DNA from: Alteromonadaceae bacterium XY-R5
GTDB lineage: Bacteria > Pseudomonadota > Gammaproteobacteria > Enterobacterales > Alteromonadaceae
Length of the DNA: 64,000 nt
Assembly (NCBI GenBank): GCA_001660395.1
Contig: LXWE01000003.1
Location: forward strand, 310,001-374,000
Reading direction: 5' to 3'
Shown here: in pieces, positions 22,316 to 31,806 of the stretch
How the letters are laid out: each line of letters begins with the position of its first letter
Numbering within the stretch: the stretch's first letter is position 1
Position numbers and translations under genes: made by a program
Notes under the pieces: generated by a model
The model's input: the letters and a program-made list of their open reading frames with translations, nothing else
Databases searched by the model: none
Told to the model about the DNA's origin: nothing

Positions 22316-23794
22316 ATGTTAACGTCAAGATTCGGTATGGTCGGTTTCTGCCTCTGGCTGATCTTTGCCGTACTCTTTTTCATCAGAGCATGTATCCCAG
22401 GGTTAGCTTACGCTGGCGGCCCAATCTACGAGAGCAATGATCTGGTAAAAGTACCTATCTATAAATCTCGTACCATGCCAATCGAAAAGGCAGCACAGCG
22501 CGTCTCTGTGGGCAATCCGGAAATCGCTGACATTCTGATCCTCAAAGCCCACGAGCTGTACATTGTGGGCAAACAACTCGGCACCACTAACGTGATGATC
22601 TGGGATGGCAAAGATCAGTTAGTTGACGTGGTGAATCTGGAAATTACCCATGATCTGAATAGCTTACGCCAACGCCTGCATATGTATCTGCCCGATGAAG
22701 ATGTTGGGGTACACAGTTCTCAGGGTCAGTTAATTCTGTCAGGTCGCGCATCATCCTTATCCGTAATGGATCAGGCAGTTGAATTAGCCAGAGGTTATGT
22801 GGTTGCTGCCGATAAAGAAGATAGCCCCAGCCAAATTGTTAATATGCTAAGTGTTGGTGGTGCGCAACAGGTAATGATGGAAGTGGTAGTTGCTGAAGTC
22901 AGCACCGAGCTTTCACGTAAATTTGATGCCAACCTGCAGTTAGTCTTTGACGGTAGCGATGCCTTTGGTGGCATTGTGAAAGGTCAGGATGTCTACAGCT
23001 CTCTGGTCAATGGTTTAGACGGTATCTTCGGCTCGTATATGAGCGGCGATATGCTTTTAGACTTCTCGTTAGATATCGCCAAAACCAACGGCATGGCCAA
23101 GATCCTGGCAGAACCAAACATTACTGCCCTGAGCGGCCAAAAAGCCCAATTCCTGTCTGGTGGCGAATTCCCTATCCCAGTACCAAGCCGTGAAGGTACC
23201 ACCATTGAATACCGTGACTTCGGTGTGGGGGTTACCTTTATTCCTACCGTACTGGATAGCGGCAAGATCAACCTGAACCTGAAAGTGTTAGTGAGCGAAT
23301 TAAGCAACGCAAACGCTGTCGGCATCGCCCCTGTAGGCTCTACTGCAACACTGGTGATTCCGTCCATCATCAAACGTACTTCAGAAACCACTGTTGAGCT
23401 GGGAGACGGTCAAACTATTGCTATCGGCGGTCTGTTAAGTGACAACCTGCGCGAGCGCGTCAACAAAATCCCGGGCTTGGGTGACGTTCCGATTCTGGGC
23501 CAATTATTCCGCAGCCAGGAGTATGTAAACGGTCAGTCTGAACTGGTGATCCTGGTTACTCCGCGCCTGGTACGCCCATTTAATAAAAATGGCGTTCCAC
23601 TGCCTACGGATGGATTTGTTGCTGCCTCAGATCTGGAGTTTTACCTGCTGGGTAAAACAACCGAACGCAAACACAACCCATCCCCATACAACCCAGCACA
23701 GAGTGATAACACCGATTTACCTCTGCCTGGCCAGCAACGTGGCACCGAAGACAACTATGGCCACGAGATCATGACCTTAGGAGATTTGAAATGA
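22316..23794 (+). CDS. rcpA: Tad secretin RcpA/CpaC
   Basis: A 492-residue outer-membrane secretin, the pore for the Flp pilus. A signal peptide (about 1-38) is followed by the pilus N domain (about 45-115), a BON-like domain (about 115-185) and the secretin domain (about 265-435) with the typical GGEFPIPVPSREGTTIEY and GIGGLLSDN-like segments. The C-terminal tail (about 440-492) is proline- and asparagine-rich. Its stop overlaps the start of the lipoprotein gene (ATGA), which points to coupled synthesis of channel and lipoprotein. Confidence 0.93.
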   Translation: MLTSRFGMVGFCLWLIFAVLFFIRACIPGLAYAGGPIYESNDLVKVPIYKSRTMPIEKAAQRVSVGNPEIADILILKAHELYIVGKQLGTTNVMIWDGKDQLVDVVNLEITHDLNSLRQRLHMYLPDEDVGVHSSQGQLILSGRASSLSVMDQAVELARGYVVAADKEDSPSQIVNMLSVGGAQQVMMEVVVAEVSTELSRKFDANLQLVFDGSDAFGGIVKGQDVYSSLVNGLDGIFGSYMSGDMLLDFSLDIAKTNGMAKILAEPNITALSGQKAQFLSGGEFPIPVPSREGTTIEYRDFGVGVTFIPTVLDSGKINLNLKVLVSELSNANAVGIAPVGSTATLVIPSIIKRTSETTVELGDGQTIAIGGLLSDNLRERVNKIPGLGDVPILGQLFRSQEYVNGQSELVILVTPRLVRPFNKNGVPLPTDGFVAASDLEFYLLGKTTERKHNPSPYNPAQSDNTDLPLPGQQRGTEDNYGHEIMTLGDLK

Positions 23795-24054
23795 AAACAC
23801 TGATCACTCTCACTGGGCTACTGCTGGTAAGCGGCTGTGCCAACGACTTCTCTCTGAATTACAGCAGCAAGTATGTGCGCGACATGCAGGTACTGGATCC
23901 GCAAGCAGAAGAACGTAATGCCGGCTTAATCCAGGACTTAGACGGCCGCTACGGTGAGCAAGTCTTAACCAATATGCGTGCCAGCAGCGCCAAAGCAGAA
24001 GCCGGACGCAAATCTGATGCCCAGAGCAGCAGCGGCAGCAAAAGAAGTAATTAA
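23791..24054 (+). CDS. Small lipoprotein of the Tad locus
   Basis: An 87-residue lipoprotein with lipobox LLVSGC (Cys16) and a charged, Ser/Lys-rich tail. It occupies the place after the secretin gene where RcpB or CpaD-type accessory proteins are found, and may act as a pilotin or partner of RcpA. No domain is recognised, so the function rests on position and the 4-base overlap with rcpA. Confidence 0.78.
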   Translation: MKTLITLTGLLLVSGCANDFSLNYSSKYVRDMQVLDPQAEERNAGLIQDLDGRYGEQVLTNMRASSAKAEAGRKSDAQSSSGSKRSN

Positions 24055-24068
24055 GAGGAGTTGAGCAG

Positions 24069-25343
24069 ATGTTTGCCATTCGTCATTCCATGCCAGCTAA
24101 CCAGCACAGACAACAGGGCAACATTGTTGTGCTGGTTACCATCGCCATGGTCGCCATGCTGTCTGTGACGGCACTGGCCCTGGATGGTGGACATATGCTG
24201 CTGAATAAAAGCCGCCTGCAACTGATTGTTGATAGCGCGGCCCTGCATGCGGCCAAAGAACTGGATTTAGGTAAATCCCATCTCGATGCCCGTCAGGCGG
24301 TCGTGGATGTCATCGAAGAAAACCTGACGCACAGTGATTTGGCTGAGTTAGCAGATGCGCTGGATTTAGACAGCGCAGATACCACCAGTGAGCAAATGAC
24401 AACGGAACTAAAAGTTGAGTTTTCATTGAAGGCCGATCCATTTGTCGCCACCAGCGACGCAGCAGCCAAATACGTCAAAATCGAAATGGCAAATGTTGGC
24501 CTGCAGAACTTCGTTGCCCAACTGTTTAATTTCAACAAAAACGTCAGCGCCACTGCGCTGGCCGGCCCAAGCACGGCTATTGATGAATGTTTCGATGAGC
24601 TGGTGCCACTGTTGGTTTGCGGTACACCGGGCGAAGAAAACTTTGGCCTGCCGCAAAACGAACTTTACCTGATGAAAATAGGTTCAGGTGTGTCCGGCAC
24701 CCTCGGCCCAGGTAACTTTCAGCTGGTACGTTTAAGTGATTCATCTGGTGCAGATGACGTGCGCCGGGCACTGGCTGGCGAAGAATACATGGGTGAAAGC
24801 TGCTATAGCCACAGTGGTGATGACAGCAAAATTCCATCAGAGCCAGGCAACAACGTTGGACCGGTGGCCCAGGGATTAAACACCCGTCTGGGTCAGTGGA
24901 ATGGCCCGGTTAATCAATATGATCACCCCAGAGACTTAAATGTATGCCAGGGTGACAAGATCGAACTGGATGCAGACGGTAACCTCGAAGCTGACGCAGC
25001 CGACAAGGCCTATCGCCACAGTAGCTATGCAACAGACACCAGCTGCGGTGCCTATGACGGCGACATCACCACCGTTGACCCAGCCCAACCCCAGCGTCGC
25101 ATTTTGCAGGTACTGATCGGCGACTGTACCGGTGAAACACATGGCTCAGCCAACATTGACTACCTGGGTGCAGGCTGTTTCTTCCTGACCCAGGATGTGG
25201 AGAACAAAGGGACAGAATCCTACGTAGTGGGTGAGTTTATTGATTCCTGCGCATCCATTGGCACGCCATCTGGTGTTGCTGCCGACAATTCCGGCCCTTA
25301 CACCATAGTGCTGTATCACGTGCCCAGCAGCCATGATTCCTGA
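24069..25343 (+). CDS. TadG-like pilus assembly protein
   Basis: A 424-residue protein starting with the TadE/G-type hydrophobic helix (QQGNIVVLVTIAMVAMLSV, about 15-40, then DGGHMLLNKSRLQ). The N-terminal ~140 residues match the putative Flp pilus-assembly TadE/G-like domain. The remaining ~280 residues form an extracytoplasmic part with about eleven cysteines, suggesting several disulphides; no von Willebrand A motif is evident. It probably lies in the periplasm or at the pilus base. The next gene starts immediately after its stop. Confidence 0.84.
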   Translation: MFAIRHSMPANQHRQQGNIVVLVTIAMVAMLSVTALALDGGHMLLNKSRLQLIVDSAALHAAKELDLGKSHLDARQAVVDVIEENLTHSDLAELADALDLDSADTTSEQMTTELKVEFSLKADPFVATSDAAAKYVKIEMANVGLQNFVAQLFNFNKNVSATALAGPSTAIDECFDELVPLLVCGTPGEENFGLPQNELYLMKIGSGVSGTLGPGNFQLVRLSDSSGADDVRRALAGEEYMGESCYSHSGDDSKIPSEPGNNVGPVAQGLNTRLGQWNGPVNQYDHPRDLNVCQGDKIELDADGNLEADAADKAYRHSSYATDTSCGAYDGDITTVDPAQPQRRILQVLIGDCTGETHGSANIDYLGAGCFFLTQDVENKGTESYVVGEFIDSCASIGTPSGVAADNSGPYTIVLYHVPSSHDS

Positions 25344-25353
25344 GGAGATGATG

Positions 25354-25800
25354 ATGCAAACACTATCAACCCAACGTGGCCTGGCTGCCGTCGAATTCAC
25401 TATAGTCGTTCCTATCATGCTGTTTCTGATGCTGGCGACAGGCGAATTTGGCCGCATGCTTTATCAGTACAACATACTGACGCAGTGTGCCCGTGATGCC
25501 GCCCGCTATCTGAGCAATCATGCCAGAAGCGGTACCACAGAGCTGATTTATCTGACTGATAGCTTAAAAGATGACACTGACACCATCTTTGTTTACGGCG
25601 ATTTATCCGCATCAACGCCTCGCCTCCCTAATTTGGATTTGAGCACCATCAGCTACAGCGCCAGCGGAGACTTTATCACTGTCAGCGCCAGCTATAACTG
25701 GCAGCCTATGTTTTCCAGCACCCTGTTTTCACCGACCGGCAATGGTGGCATTGATTTAAGTTTTGCCATGCAAACCAACTACACCATGAGGGCACTGTAA
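25354..25800 (+). CDS. tadE: TadE-like minor pseudopilin
   Basis: A 148-residue pseudopilin of the Tad system. The N-terminus QRGLAAVEFTIVVPIMLFL has a prepilin-peptidase site (after Gly) and Glu at +5 (AVEF), followed by one helix and a beta-rich domain. The start is taken as ATG 25354, the third of three consecutive in-frame ATGs after GGAG at 25344-25347; it gives 6-base spacing, while 25348 would give none. The stop overlaps the next start (TAATG). Confidence 0.86.
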   Translation: MQTLSTQRGLAAVEFTIVVPIMLFLMLATGEFGRMLYQYNILTQCARDAARYLSNHARSGTTELIYLTDSLKDDTDTIFVYGDLSASTPRLPNLDLSTISYSASGDFITVSASYNWQPMFSSTLFSPTGNGGIDLSFAMQTNYTMRAL

Positions 25801-26279
25801 TGACTAAGTCAATGCAATCCCATCAAGGTCTGTACACAGTGGAATTTGCACTGGTTGCGGGAGTGTTCTTCTTCTTTCTGTTCGCGGTATTTGAAGTGGG
25901 CAGACTGTTTTATAGCTGGAACGTGCTGACCGAAATTTCACGTCGAACTGTACGTTTAGCTGTGGTTTGCGACATGGACCAAAGCACCCTGAGCGCGCGC
26001 AGTGACATGATTGAAGCGGCGGTGGAAGACGCTCAAAACCTGTTGCCCAATTTAAGCAGCAGCAATATTCAGATTGATTACCTGGGCTTTGATGGCACTA
26101 CCGCGACGACCTTCAGTGAAATCCGCTTAGTCAGAGCATCCATCGTCAATTATAGCTTTAGCTTTTTGATCCCAGGGTTATCCATCACTTTGAACTCCCC
26201 CAACTTTGCCGCCACCTTGCCGCGGGAAAGCCTGGGGGTGACCCGTTACAACTACACAACTTGCCAGGCTTCGGCCTAA
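25800..26279 (+). CDS. tadF: TadF-like minor pseudopilin
   Basis: A 159-residue second pseudopilin, with cleavage motif HQGLYTVEFALVAG (Glu after Val) and a strongly hydrophobic phenylalanine-rich helix (FFFFLFAVFEVG). The rest is a small extracytoplasmic domain with two cysteines. It would be processed by TadV and act with TadE in pilus base or tip assembly. Coupled to tadE by a one-base overlap. Confidence 0.83.
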   Translation: MTKSMQSHQGLYTVEFALVAGVFFFFLFAVFEVGRLFYSWNVLTEISRRTVRLAVVCDMDQSTLSARSDMIEAAVEDAQNLLPNLSSSNIQIDYLGFDGTTATTFSEIRLVRASIVNYSFSFLIPGLSITLNSPNFAATLPRESLGVTRYNYTTCQASA

Positions 26280-26294
26280 GTCAGGAGGTACCTA

Positions 26295-27524
26295 ATGACT
26301 CAGCAAGCAGATATCCGTATCGTTGAGCTGGCCAGCAAACTGGCAGGTAGCCAACCCCAAACCAAACTGAATATTCCAGTTTCATTGCTGGTGATCAGTA
26401 AGGACAGCTATGCCACCGATATTATCGCGCCATATCTGGCCCGTATCGGCAACCTTAGCGTGCATTACTGCGCCAGCCTGGCGGATGCGAAAGACCATTA
26501 CGATGGCGTTATCCTGGCAAACCCGGCACTGGATTTAAACACCCGCCAAATCCTTGCAGATGCGACCCGGCAATACACCAACGTGCTGTTGATCAGCAAT
26601 GATATGAATGGTGATTTGGCCCGCATCGCGCTGCAACTGCGGGTACGCGATATGATCCCACTGGGCAAACTGGATCCTGAACTGCTGGCCTTCTTACAAC
26701 AACTTGCCGGCGAAATGCAGGCAAGTGCAGGCTTGGCCCCCGTCGTTGCCGTACTCAATGGTAAAGCCGGTTCTGGAGCCAGTTTTCTGGCCTGCAGTAC
26801 CGCCGAAATCTGCGCCCAGTATTCGGACAAGCAAATCGTGTTACTCGATGGCGATTACAATTTCGGCGCCCTGTCACACATGCTTGGCATCGACAGCAAA
26901 TACGCCATTTGTGACGCCCTCGACGAACTGGAACGCCTTGATGATACCGCGGTGCAATCCATGCTCAGCAAGCGCGATAACCTCAGCCTGATGGCCAATC
27001 GCCCGTTTTCGCGGATGCAAATGAACGGCCTAAAACAGATCGAAAAACTGCACCAGTTGCTGTTCAAAATTCGCCGTAATCAACAACTACTGGTAGCGGA
27101 TTTATCCAAAGGTATCGAGCCTGTGGCAGAACCGGTTTTGGCCATCGCCAACAAAATCCTGATCGTCACTCAGCTCAACGTCTCCAATCTGCGTGAAACC
27201 AAAGCGCAGTTGCAATACCTGCGTGAGCAAATGGGTATTGATAAAGACCGTCTACAGGTAGTGGTTAATCGCTTTACGCGCGGCGCATCAGACATTTCTC
27301 TGGATGATGTAGAAAAAATCCTGTCCATCGACAGTATTTCTACCATCAGCAACAACTATCGCCTGGCCAGCATGCACTCAGATTTGGGTCGCCCACTCAG
27401 CAAACTGGAAGATAACCAGAAGCTGAGCGCTGAGCTTCATCAGCTAGTCGATGACATTTTTCCCATCTCGATTAACCCATTACCTAAGTCAGGCAATGTG
27501 TTTCGTAAACTGTTAGGGAGATAA
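26295..27524 (+). CDS. tadZ: TadZ/CpaE, MinD/ParA-like localisation ATPase
   Basis: A 409-residue cytosolic protein with an N-terminal receiver-like domain (about 25-130) lacking obvious phosphorylation residues, and a C-terminal ParA/MinD-type domain (about 145-385). The Walker A is deviant, as usual in CpaE: NGKAGSGAS, keeping the signature lysine. LLDGDYNFG follows as the Walker A' segment. TadZ proteins mark the site of Tad pilus assembly, commonly a cell pole. AGGAGG lies 6 bases before the start. It is 2 bases from tadA. Confidence 0.9.
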   Translation: MTQQADIRIVELASKLAGSQPQTKLNIPVSLLVISKDSYATDIIAPYLARIGNLSVHYCASLADAKDHYDGVILANPALDLNTRQILADATRQYTNVLLISNDMNGDLARIALQLRVRDMIPLGKLDPELLAFLQQLAGEMQASAGLAPVVAVLNGKAGSGASFLACSTAEICAQYSDKQIVLLDGDYNFGALSHMLGIDSKYAICDALDELERLDDTAVQSMLSKRDNLSLMANRPFSRMQMNGLKQIEKLHQLLFKIRRNQQLLVADLSKGIEPVAEPVLAIANKILIVTQLNVSNLRETKAQLQYLREQMGIDKDRLQVVVNRFTRGASDISLDDVEKILSIDSISTISNNYRLASMHSDLGRPLSKLEDNQKLSAELHQLVDDIFPISINPLPKSGNVFRKLLGR

Positions 27525-27526
27525 CA

Positions 27527-28852
27527 ATGGAAGCCATACTCACTGAAAATTTCGAAGCTTCATTTTCCAAATTATCCGCTCAGGATTTGGAAATTAAGCA
27601 ACAACTGTTTGCCAAGGTGCTGACACTGGTAGATTTATCTGTGCTTGACGGCATGGATAAAAACCTGGCAAAAGCCCAGATCCGCGATTGCTGCAACGGT
27701 CTGCTCAACGAGTTACCCCGTCCAATCAATCTTGAAACCCGGCAATTACTGATCAAACTGGTGCTGGACGAAATTCTAGGTCTGGGACCGCTGGAAATGT
27801 TACTGGCCGACCCCAGCATTTCTGACATTTTGATCAACAGCCACGACAACATCTATGTAGAACGCAAAGGAAAACTGACCAAAGTACCGGTAAAGTTTTA
27901 CGACAATAATCACCTGCTGAATATTATCGACCGCATCGTGTCTACCGTCGGTCGCCGGGTCGACGAATCCTCACCTATGGTGGATGCACGTCTGAAAGAC
28001 GGTAGCCGGGTAAATGCCATCATTCCGCCACTGGCGCTGGATGGCCCTTCAATGTCAATTCGCCGTTTCACCGTTGAAAAGCTTAAAGCGCAGCAACTGG
28101 TCGATTTCGGTTCAATGACCGACGAGATGAATAAGCTGATTTGTGCCGCCGTGGTGGGCAAACTCAACATCCTTATCTCCGGTGGTACCGGTAGCGGCAA
28201 AACCACACTGCTGAATATCATCTCAGGCTACATTCCTGAAGATGAACGTATTATCACCATCGAAGATTCCGCTGAGCTGCAATTGCAGCAACCTCACACT
28301 GTGCGTCTGGAAACCCGTCCGGCCAACATTGAAGGCAACGGTGAAGTCAGCCAGCGTGACCTGGTAAAAAACTGTCTGCGGATGCGTCCTGACCGCATCA
28401 TCATCGGCGAAGTTCGCGGTGGAGAAGCCATCGATATGCTCTCTGCCATGAACACCGGCCATGAAGGCTCGCTGGCCACGCTCCACGCCAACAACCCCAG
28501 AGATGCGTTGGCCCGTTTAGAAAACATGGTCTGCATGGGTGGGTTTGATATGCCGGTGCGCAACATCCGTACCCAGATTGCCTCTGCAATAGATCTGGTA
28601 GTGCAGCTTCAGCGCCAGGAAGACGGCCGACGTCGTATTACCAGTATTCAGGAAGTGACTGGCATGGAAGGTGAAACCTTAACCATGTCAGAGATCTTTC
28701 GCTTTGAGCGCCAGGGAAAAGATGCAAACGGCCTGATCCAGGGCAAGTTTGTTGCTACCGGTATTATCCCAACGTTCCATCGTCAGCTGATCGCCAAAGG
28801 CATTGATTTGCCACACAGCATCTTCGGTGACGACGGTCTGCTGCGTTTGTGA
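27527..28852 (+). CDS. tadA: TadA/CpaF secretion ATPase
   Basis: A 441-residue hexameric ATPase of the VirB11/PulE class that powers Flp pilus extension, and in Tad systems probably retraction. The N-terminal domain (about 1-190) includes GLGPLEMLLADPSISDIL. The ATPase core shows Walker A ISGGTGSGKTT (217-227), the Asp-box EDSAELQL, Walker B MRPDRIIIGEVRGGE and the His box TGHEGSLATLHAN. It acts at the inner membrane with TadB and TadC. Confidence 0.95.
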   Translation: MEAILTENFEASFSKLSAQDLEIKQQLFAKVLTLVDLSVLDGMDKNLAKAQIRDCCNGLLNELPRPINLETRQLLIKLVLDEILGLGPLEMLLADPSISDILINSHDNIYVERKGKLTKVPVKFYDNNHLLNIIDRIVSTVGRRVDESSPMVDARLKDGSRVNAIIPPLALDGPSMSIRRFTVEKLKAQQLVDFGSMTDEMNKLICAAVVGKLNILISGGTGSGKTTLLNIISGYIPEDERIITIEDSAELQLQQPHTVRLETRPANIEGNGEVSQRDLVKNCLRMRPDRIIIGEVRGGEAIDMLSAMNTGHEGSLATLHANNPRDALARLENMVCMGGFDMPVRNIRTQIASAIDLVVQLQRQEDGRRRITSIQEVTGMEGETLTMSEIFRFERQGKDANGLIQGKFVATGIIPTFHRQLIAKGIDLPHSIFGDDGLLRL

Positions 28853-28863
28853 GGTAACGTGTT

Positions 28864-29832
28864 ATGAATGCACAACTCATCTTTTTCGGTTTGGTATTTG
28901 TCGCTGTGCTGCTGCTATCACAGATGCTGTTTGTATCTGTCTACAACCCGCGCAGAGCCAATACCAAAGAATTGAAACGCCAGTTAGCAGCCCTGAGTCA
29001 GAATGAACATCTGCCGCAGGTACAGTTGTTTGTAAACAACCGTCTAAATGACCTGGCGCCATGGCGTGCTCAGTTGGAAAGTATTCCTCTGGTCAAAGCC
29101 ACCAGTGAAAAACTGGAATTGGGTGGCTCAAAAATACTCGGTCACGAGTATCTGGGTATGGCTACAGTAACGGCTGTTTCCAGCGGTTTTCTCACCTGGA
29201 TTTGGCTAAAAGATCCGTTGATGGCTGCAGTGACTATTGGTCTGTGTATCGGCTTTTTCCATCTGCGCCTGGGCCAGAAAATGGATAAACGCATGATTGC
29301 AATTGAGACCCAGTTTCCGGAAGCCTTAGATGTACTTAAACGCGGTTTACAGGCCGGCTATGCCTTTAGCGATGCCATCCGTTTGGTCTTTGAAGAACTG
29401 CAGGGTGAACTGTCAGACGAATTTAAATTGCTGTTCCGCCGGATTAACTATGGTTCGGATCTTAAAACAGCATTGCTTTACTTCGTGCGTCGCGTGCCCA
29501 GCACTTCTGCTATCGCCTTCTCCAGCGCGGTGAATATCCAAAAGGAAACCGGCGGAAATCTGGCCGAGAACATCGACAAACTGTCTAAAGTTATCCGCCA
29601 GCGCTTCCAGTTTAAACGCCGCGTGCGCACTTTGTCTGCTGAAGGCCGTCTGTCTGGCTGGATCCTGGTGTTACTGCCATTTGCTCTATTTGCCTTGCTT
29701 TACATCACCAGTCCGGACTACGCCAGTGAACTGGTGAACAGTGAGAGCGGACACGAGCTGCTGCAATACGGACTGGTCGGCATGGTCGCCGGGGTTATCT
29801 GGATCAAAAAACTGTTGAACATCGAGGTATAA
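28864..29832 (+). CDS. tadB: TadB inner-membrane platform protein
   Basis: A 322-residue polytopic protein of the GspF/T2SSF group. One helix at the N-terminus (about 4-26), a pair near 95-135 and a pair at the C-terminal end (about 260-315) flank a cytoplasmic T2SSF domain (about 150-260; QFPEALDVLKRGLQAGYAF-type segment). It forms the platform with TadC on which TadA acts. GAGG lies 9 bases upstream of the start. Confidence 0.92.
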   Translation: MNAQLIFFGLVFVAVLLLSQMLFVSVYNPRRANTKELKRQLAALSQNEHLPQVQLFVNNRLNDLAPWRAQLESIPLVKATSEKLELGGSKILGHEYLGMATVTAVSSGFLTWIWLKDPLMAAVTIGLCIGFFHLRLGQKMDKRMIAIETQFPEALDVLKRGLQAGYAFSDAIRLVFEELQGELSDEFKLLFRRINYGSDLKTALLYFVRRVPSTSAIAFSSAVNIQKETGGNLAENIDKLSKVIRQRFQFKRRVRTLSAEGRLSGWILVLLPFALFALLYITSPDYASELVNSESGHELLQYGLVGMVAGVIWIKKLLNIEV

Positions 29833-29835
29833 ATC

Positions 29836-30813
29836 ATGGAATTCTTACAAGACCTGCTTTACAACCTCACCGGCAATCAGCAAGTCGTTAGCCTGTTGAT
29901 CTACCTGGTCGCAGCGGTGGCCGGCATTACTCTTGCGATGGCCATTTATTATCTGGTCTCAGGTGCTTACTCGCCGGTGCGTCAGCAAATCGGCCGTATG
30001 GTCAACAGCGATGAGCAACAGGACAGCAAACGCATCGACTATCGCAAAATGCTGGAAAGCAATCTGGAAAAGGTGGGCAACCTGCCAGCTTTGCAGGCCA
30101 GTATGGCCAAAGACAAAGACAGCAAAAAGCTGCTGATCCATGCGGGCTTTCATTCTGAGAACGCCCTGCAAATTTACTATGCCATTCGCCTCACCAGCGT
30201 TTTGCTTGGCGCATCAGCCGGACTATTAGTGGTGAACAGCTTTCCGGACCTCAGCGCAATGTGGAGTTTCTATTGCTTCGCCCTGTTGCTAGGGGGGTCA
30301 TATCTGTTACCCGCCACTATCCTGACCAAGATGGCCAATCGCCGCATGAGCTACCTGCGCCGCTTCTTCCCTGATGCCCTGGATTTATTGGTGGTTTGTA
30401 GTGAAGCCGGACTGGGTCTGCTGGAAGCCTTCCAGCGGGTAAGCAGAGAACTGCAAGTGGCCCACCCACAACTGTCATCAGAAATTGGTTTGGTATGTAG
30501 CAAAGTGCGCGTCGGCATTTCTATTCAGCAGGCCTTGAATGAATTTTCGGATCGCACAGGTTTGGAAGACATTCGTGGTCTTAACTCGGTTCTGGTGCAA
30601 AGCCTGCGCTTGGGTACCGGCATTGCCGAAACCATTCGGGTCTATGCCGACGAGTACCGTGACAAGCGTTTGCAACAGGCTGAAGAAAATGCTGCCAAGT
30701 TAGGCGTAAAACTGATTTTTCCCACCATGGTATGTATCTGGCCATCCTTTTTCATTGTCGCGATCGGGCCAGCCATGCTGAAAGTAATGAATATCTGGAG
30801 TAAGGCGTTTTAA
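29836..30813 (+). CDS. tadC: TadC inner-membrane platform protein
   Basis: A 325-residue T2SSF-family paralogue of TadB. Helices lie near 18-42, 115-160 and at the C-terminus (about 290-315). The cytoplasmic domain contains FFPDALDLLVVCSEAGLGL and IQQALNEFSDRTG. It follows tadB after 3 bases and precedes tadD by 2, so all three are one transcript. Confidence 0.92.
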   Translation: MEFLQDLLYNLTGNQQVVSLLIYLVAAVAGITLAMAIYYLVSGAYSPVRQQIGRMVNSDEQQDSKRIDYRKMLESNLEKVGNLPALQASMAKDKDSKKLLIHAGFHSENALQIYYAIRLTSVLLGASAGLLVVNSFPDLSAMWSFYCFALLLGGSYLLPATILTKMANRRMSYLRRFFPDALDLLVVCSEAGLGLLEAFQRVSRELQVAHPQLSSEIGLVCSKVRVGISIQQALNEFSDRTGLEDIRGLNSVLVQSLRLGTGIAETIRVYADEYRDKRLQQAEENAAKLGVKLIFPTMVCIWPSFFIVAIGPAMLKVMNIWSKAF

Positions 30814-30815
30814 TT

Positions 30816-31763
30816 ATGAAAACTTCAATCCAACATCTACAAGCTATTGTCATCATCATCCTGTCATTAGGCCTTGGCGCATGCGCTTCAAATCAGGTCA
30901 GTCAGGTACCGCAACCCAGCAAAGAAATGCTGTATCGCTCAGCTGATATGGCGCTACAAAATAAAGATTATGCCAATGCTCTGGGTTACTACATTCGTGT
31001 ATTAGAAACTGAACCAGGCGATCCTGAAACGCTGACCCATATTGCCCGTATTCATAACACCATGGGCAACTATCAACTGGCGACATTTGCTCTGAATCAG
31101 GCATTACAAACCAATCCGGATTATGTGCCAGCGTTAAGCCTGTCGGGGCTCTATGCAATGAAACAGAAAAACAATCGCCTGGCCGCAACCCGTCTTGAAA
31201 AAGCGGTTGCCCTGGATCAGGCTCGTCTAAGCAAAGTCACTGGCAATACCGAGGGATACTATGAACTCGACAGTGTATCCCCAATGACAGCGTACAATGC
31301 TCTGGGCGTGATCTCTGATGTGGCCGGTAAACATGATTTAGCCAGAAAGCTGTTTGCCCTATGTCTGGTACGAGATAACACCTCTGCAGTGTTACTGACC
31401 AACCTGGGTTACTCTCATTATCTGGCGGGTGAATATAATCAGGCTGCTCATTTCTTCACTCAGGCCATTGATTTCGATCCAAAATTTGAACGTGCCTGGG
31501 CAAATCTGGGATTAATTTATGCCCGTCAGGGACAGTACACCAAAGCCTTCCAGGCCCTGCGTCGGGTAATGGACGAAGAACAGGCCTACAACGATCTGGG
31601 ATATTTTATGAAGCTGGATGGCCGTTATCAGGAAGCGGAATACTTCTTACAAAAAGCCATCGATAACTCGCCACGCTACTTTGAAATGGCTTACGCCAAC
31701 CTGGAAGATTTAAAACTGCAACTGGCACAGCAAACTGCCGCCGCCGAGCAGAAAAAGCATTAA
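30816..31763 (+). CDS. tadD: TadD, TPR lipoprotein of the Tad locus
   Basis: A 315-residue lipoprotein (lipobox SLGLGAC, Cys23) made of tetratricopeptide repeats (about 35-305; for example YANALGYYIRVLETEPGDP and YNQAAHFFTQAIDFDP). TadD-type proteins assist assembly or localisation of the RcpA channel. Last gene of the Tad operon. No intrinsic terminator is seen in the 43 bases before the convergent MAPEG gene. Confidence 0.9.
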   Translation: MKTSIQHLQAIVIIILSLGLGACASNQVSQVPQPSKEMLYRSADMALQNKDYANALGYYIRVLETEPGDPETLTHIARIHNTMGNYQLATFALNQALQTNPDYVPALSLSGLYAMKQKNNRLAATRLEKAVALDQARLSKVTGNTEGYYELDSVSPMTAYNALGVISDVAGKHDLARKLFALCLVRDNTSAVLLTNLGYSHYLAGEYNQAAHFFTQAIDFDPKFERAWANLGLIYARQGQYTKAFQALRRVMDEEQAYNDLGYFMKLDGRYQEAEYFLQKAIDNSPRYFEMAYANLEDLKLQLAQQTAAAEQKKH

Positions 31764-31806
31764 TTTAGCCAGTGAGTATGGCTGCCATGGATGGCAATTT
31801 CTTCCC

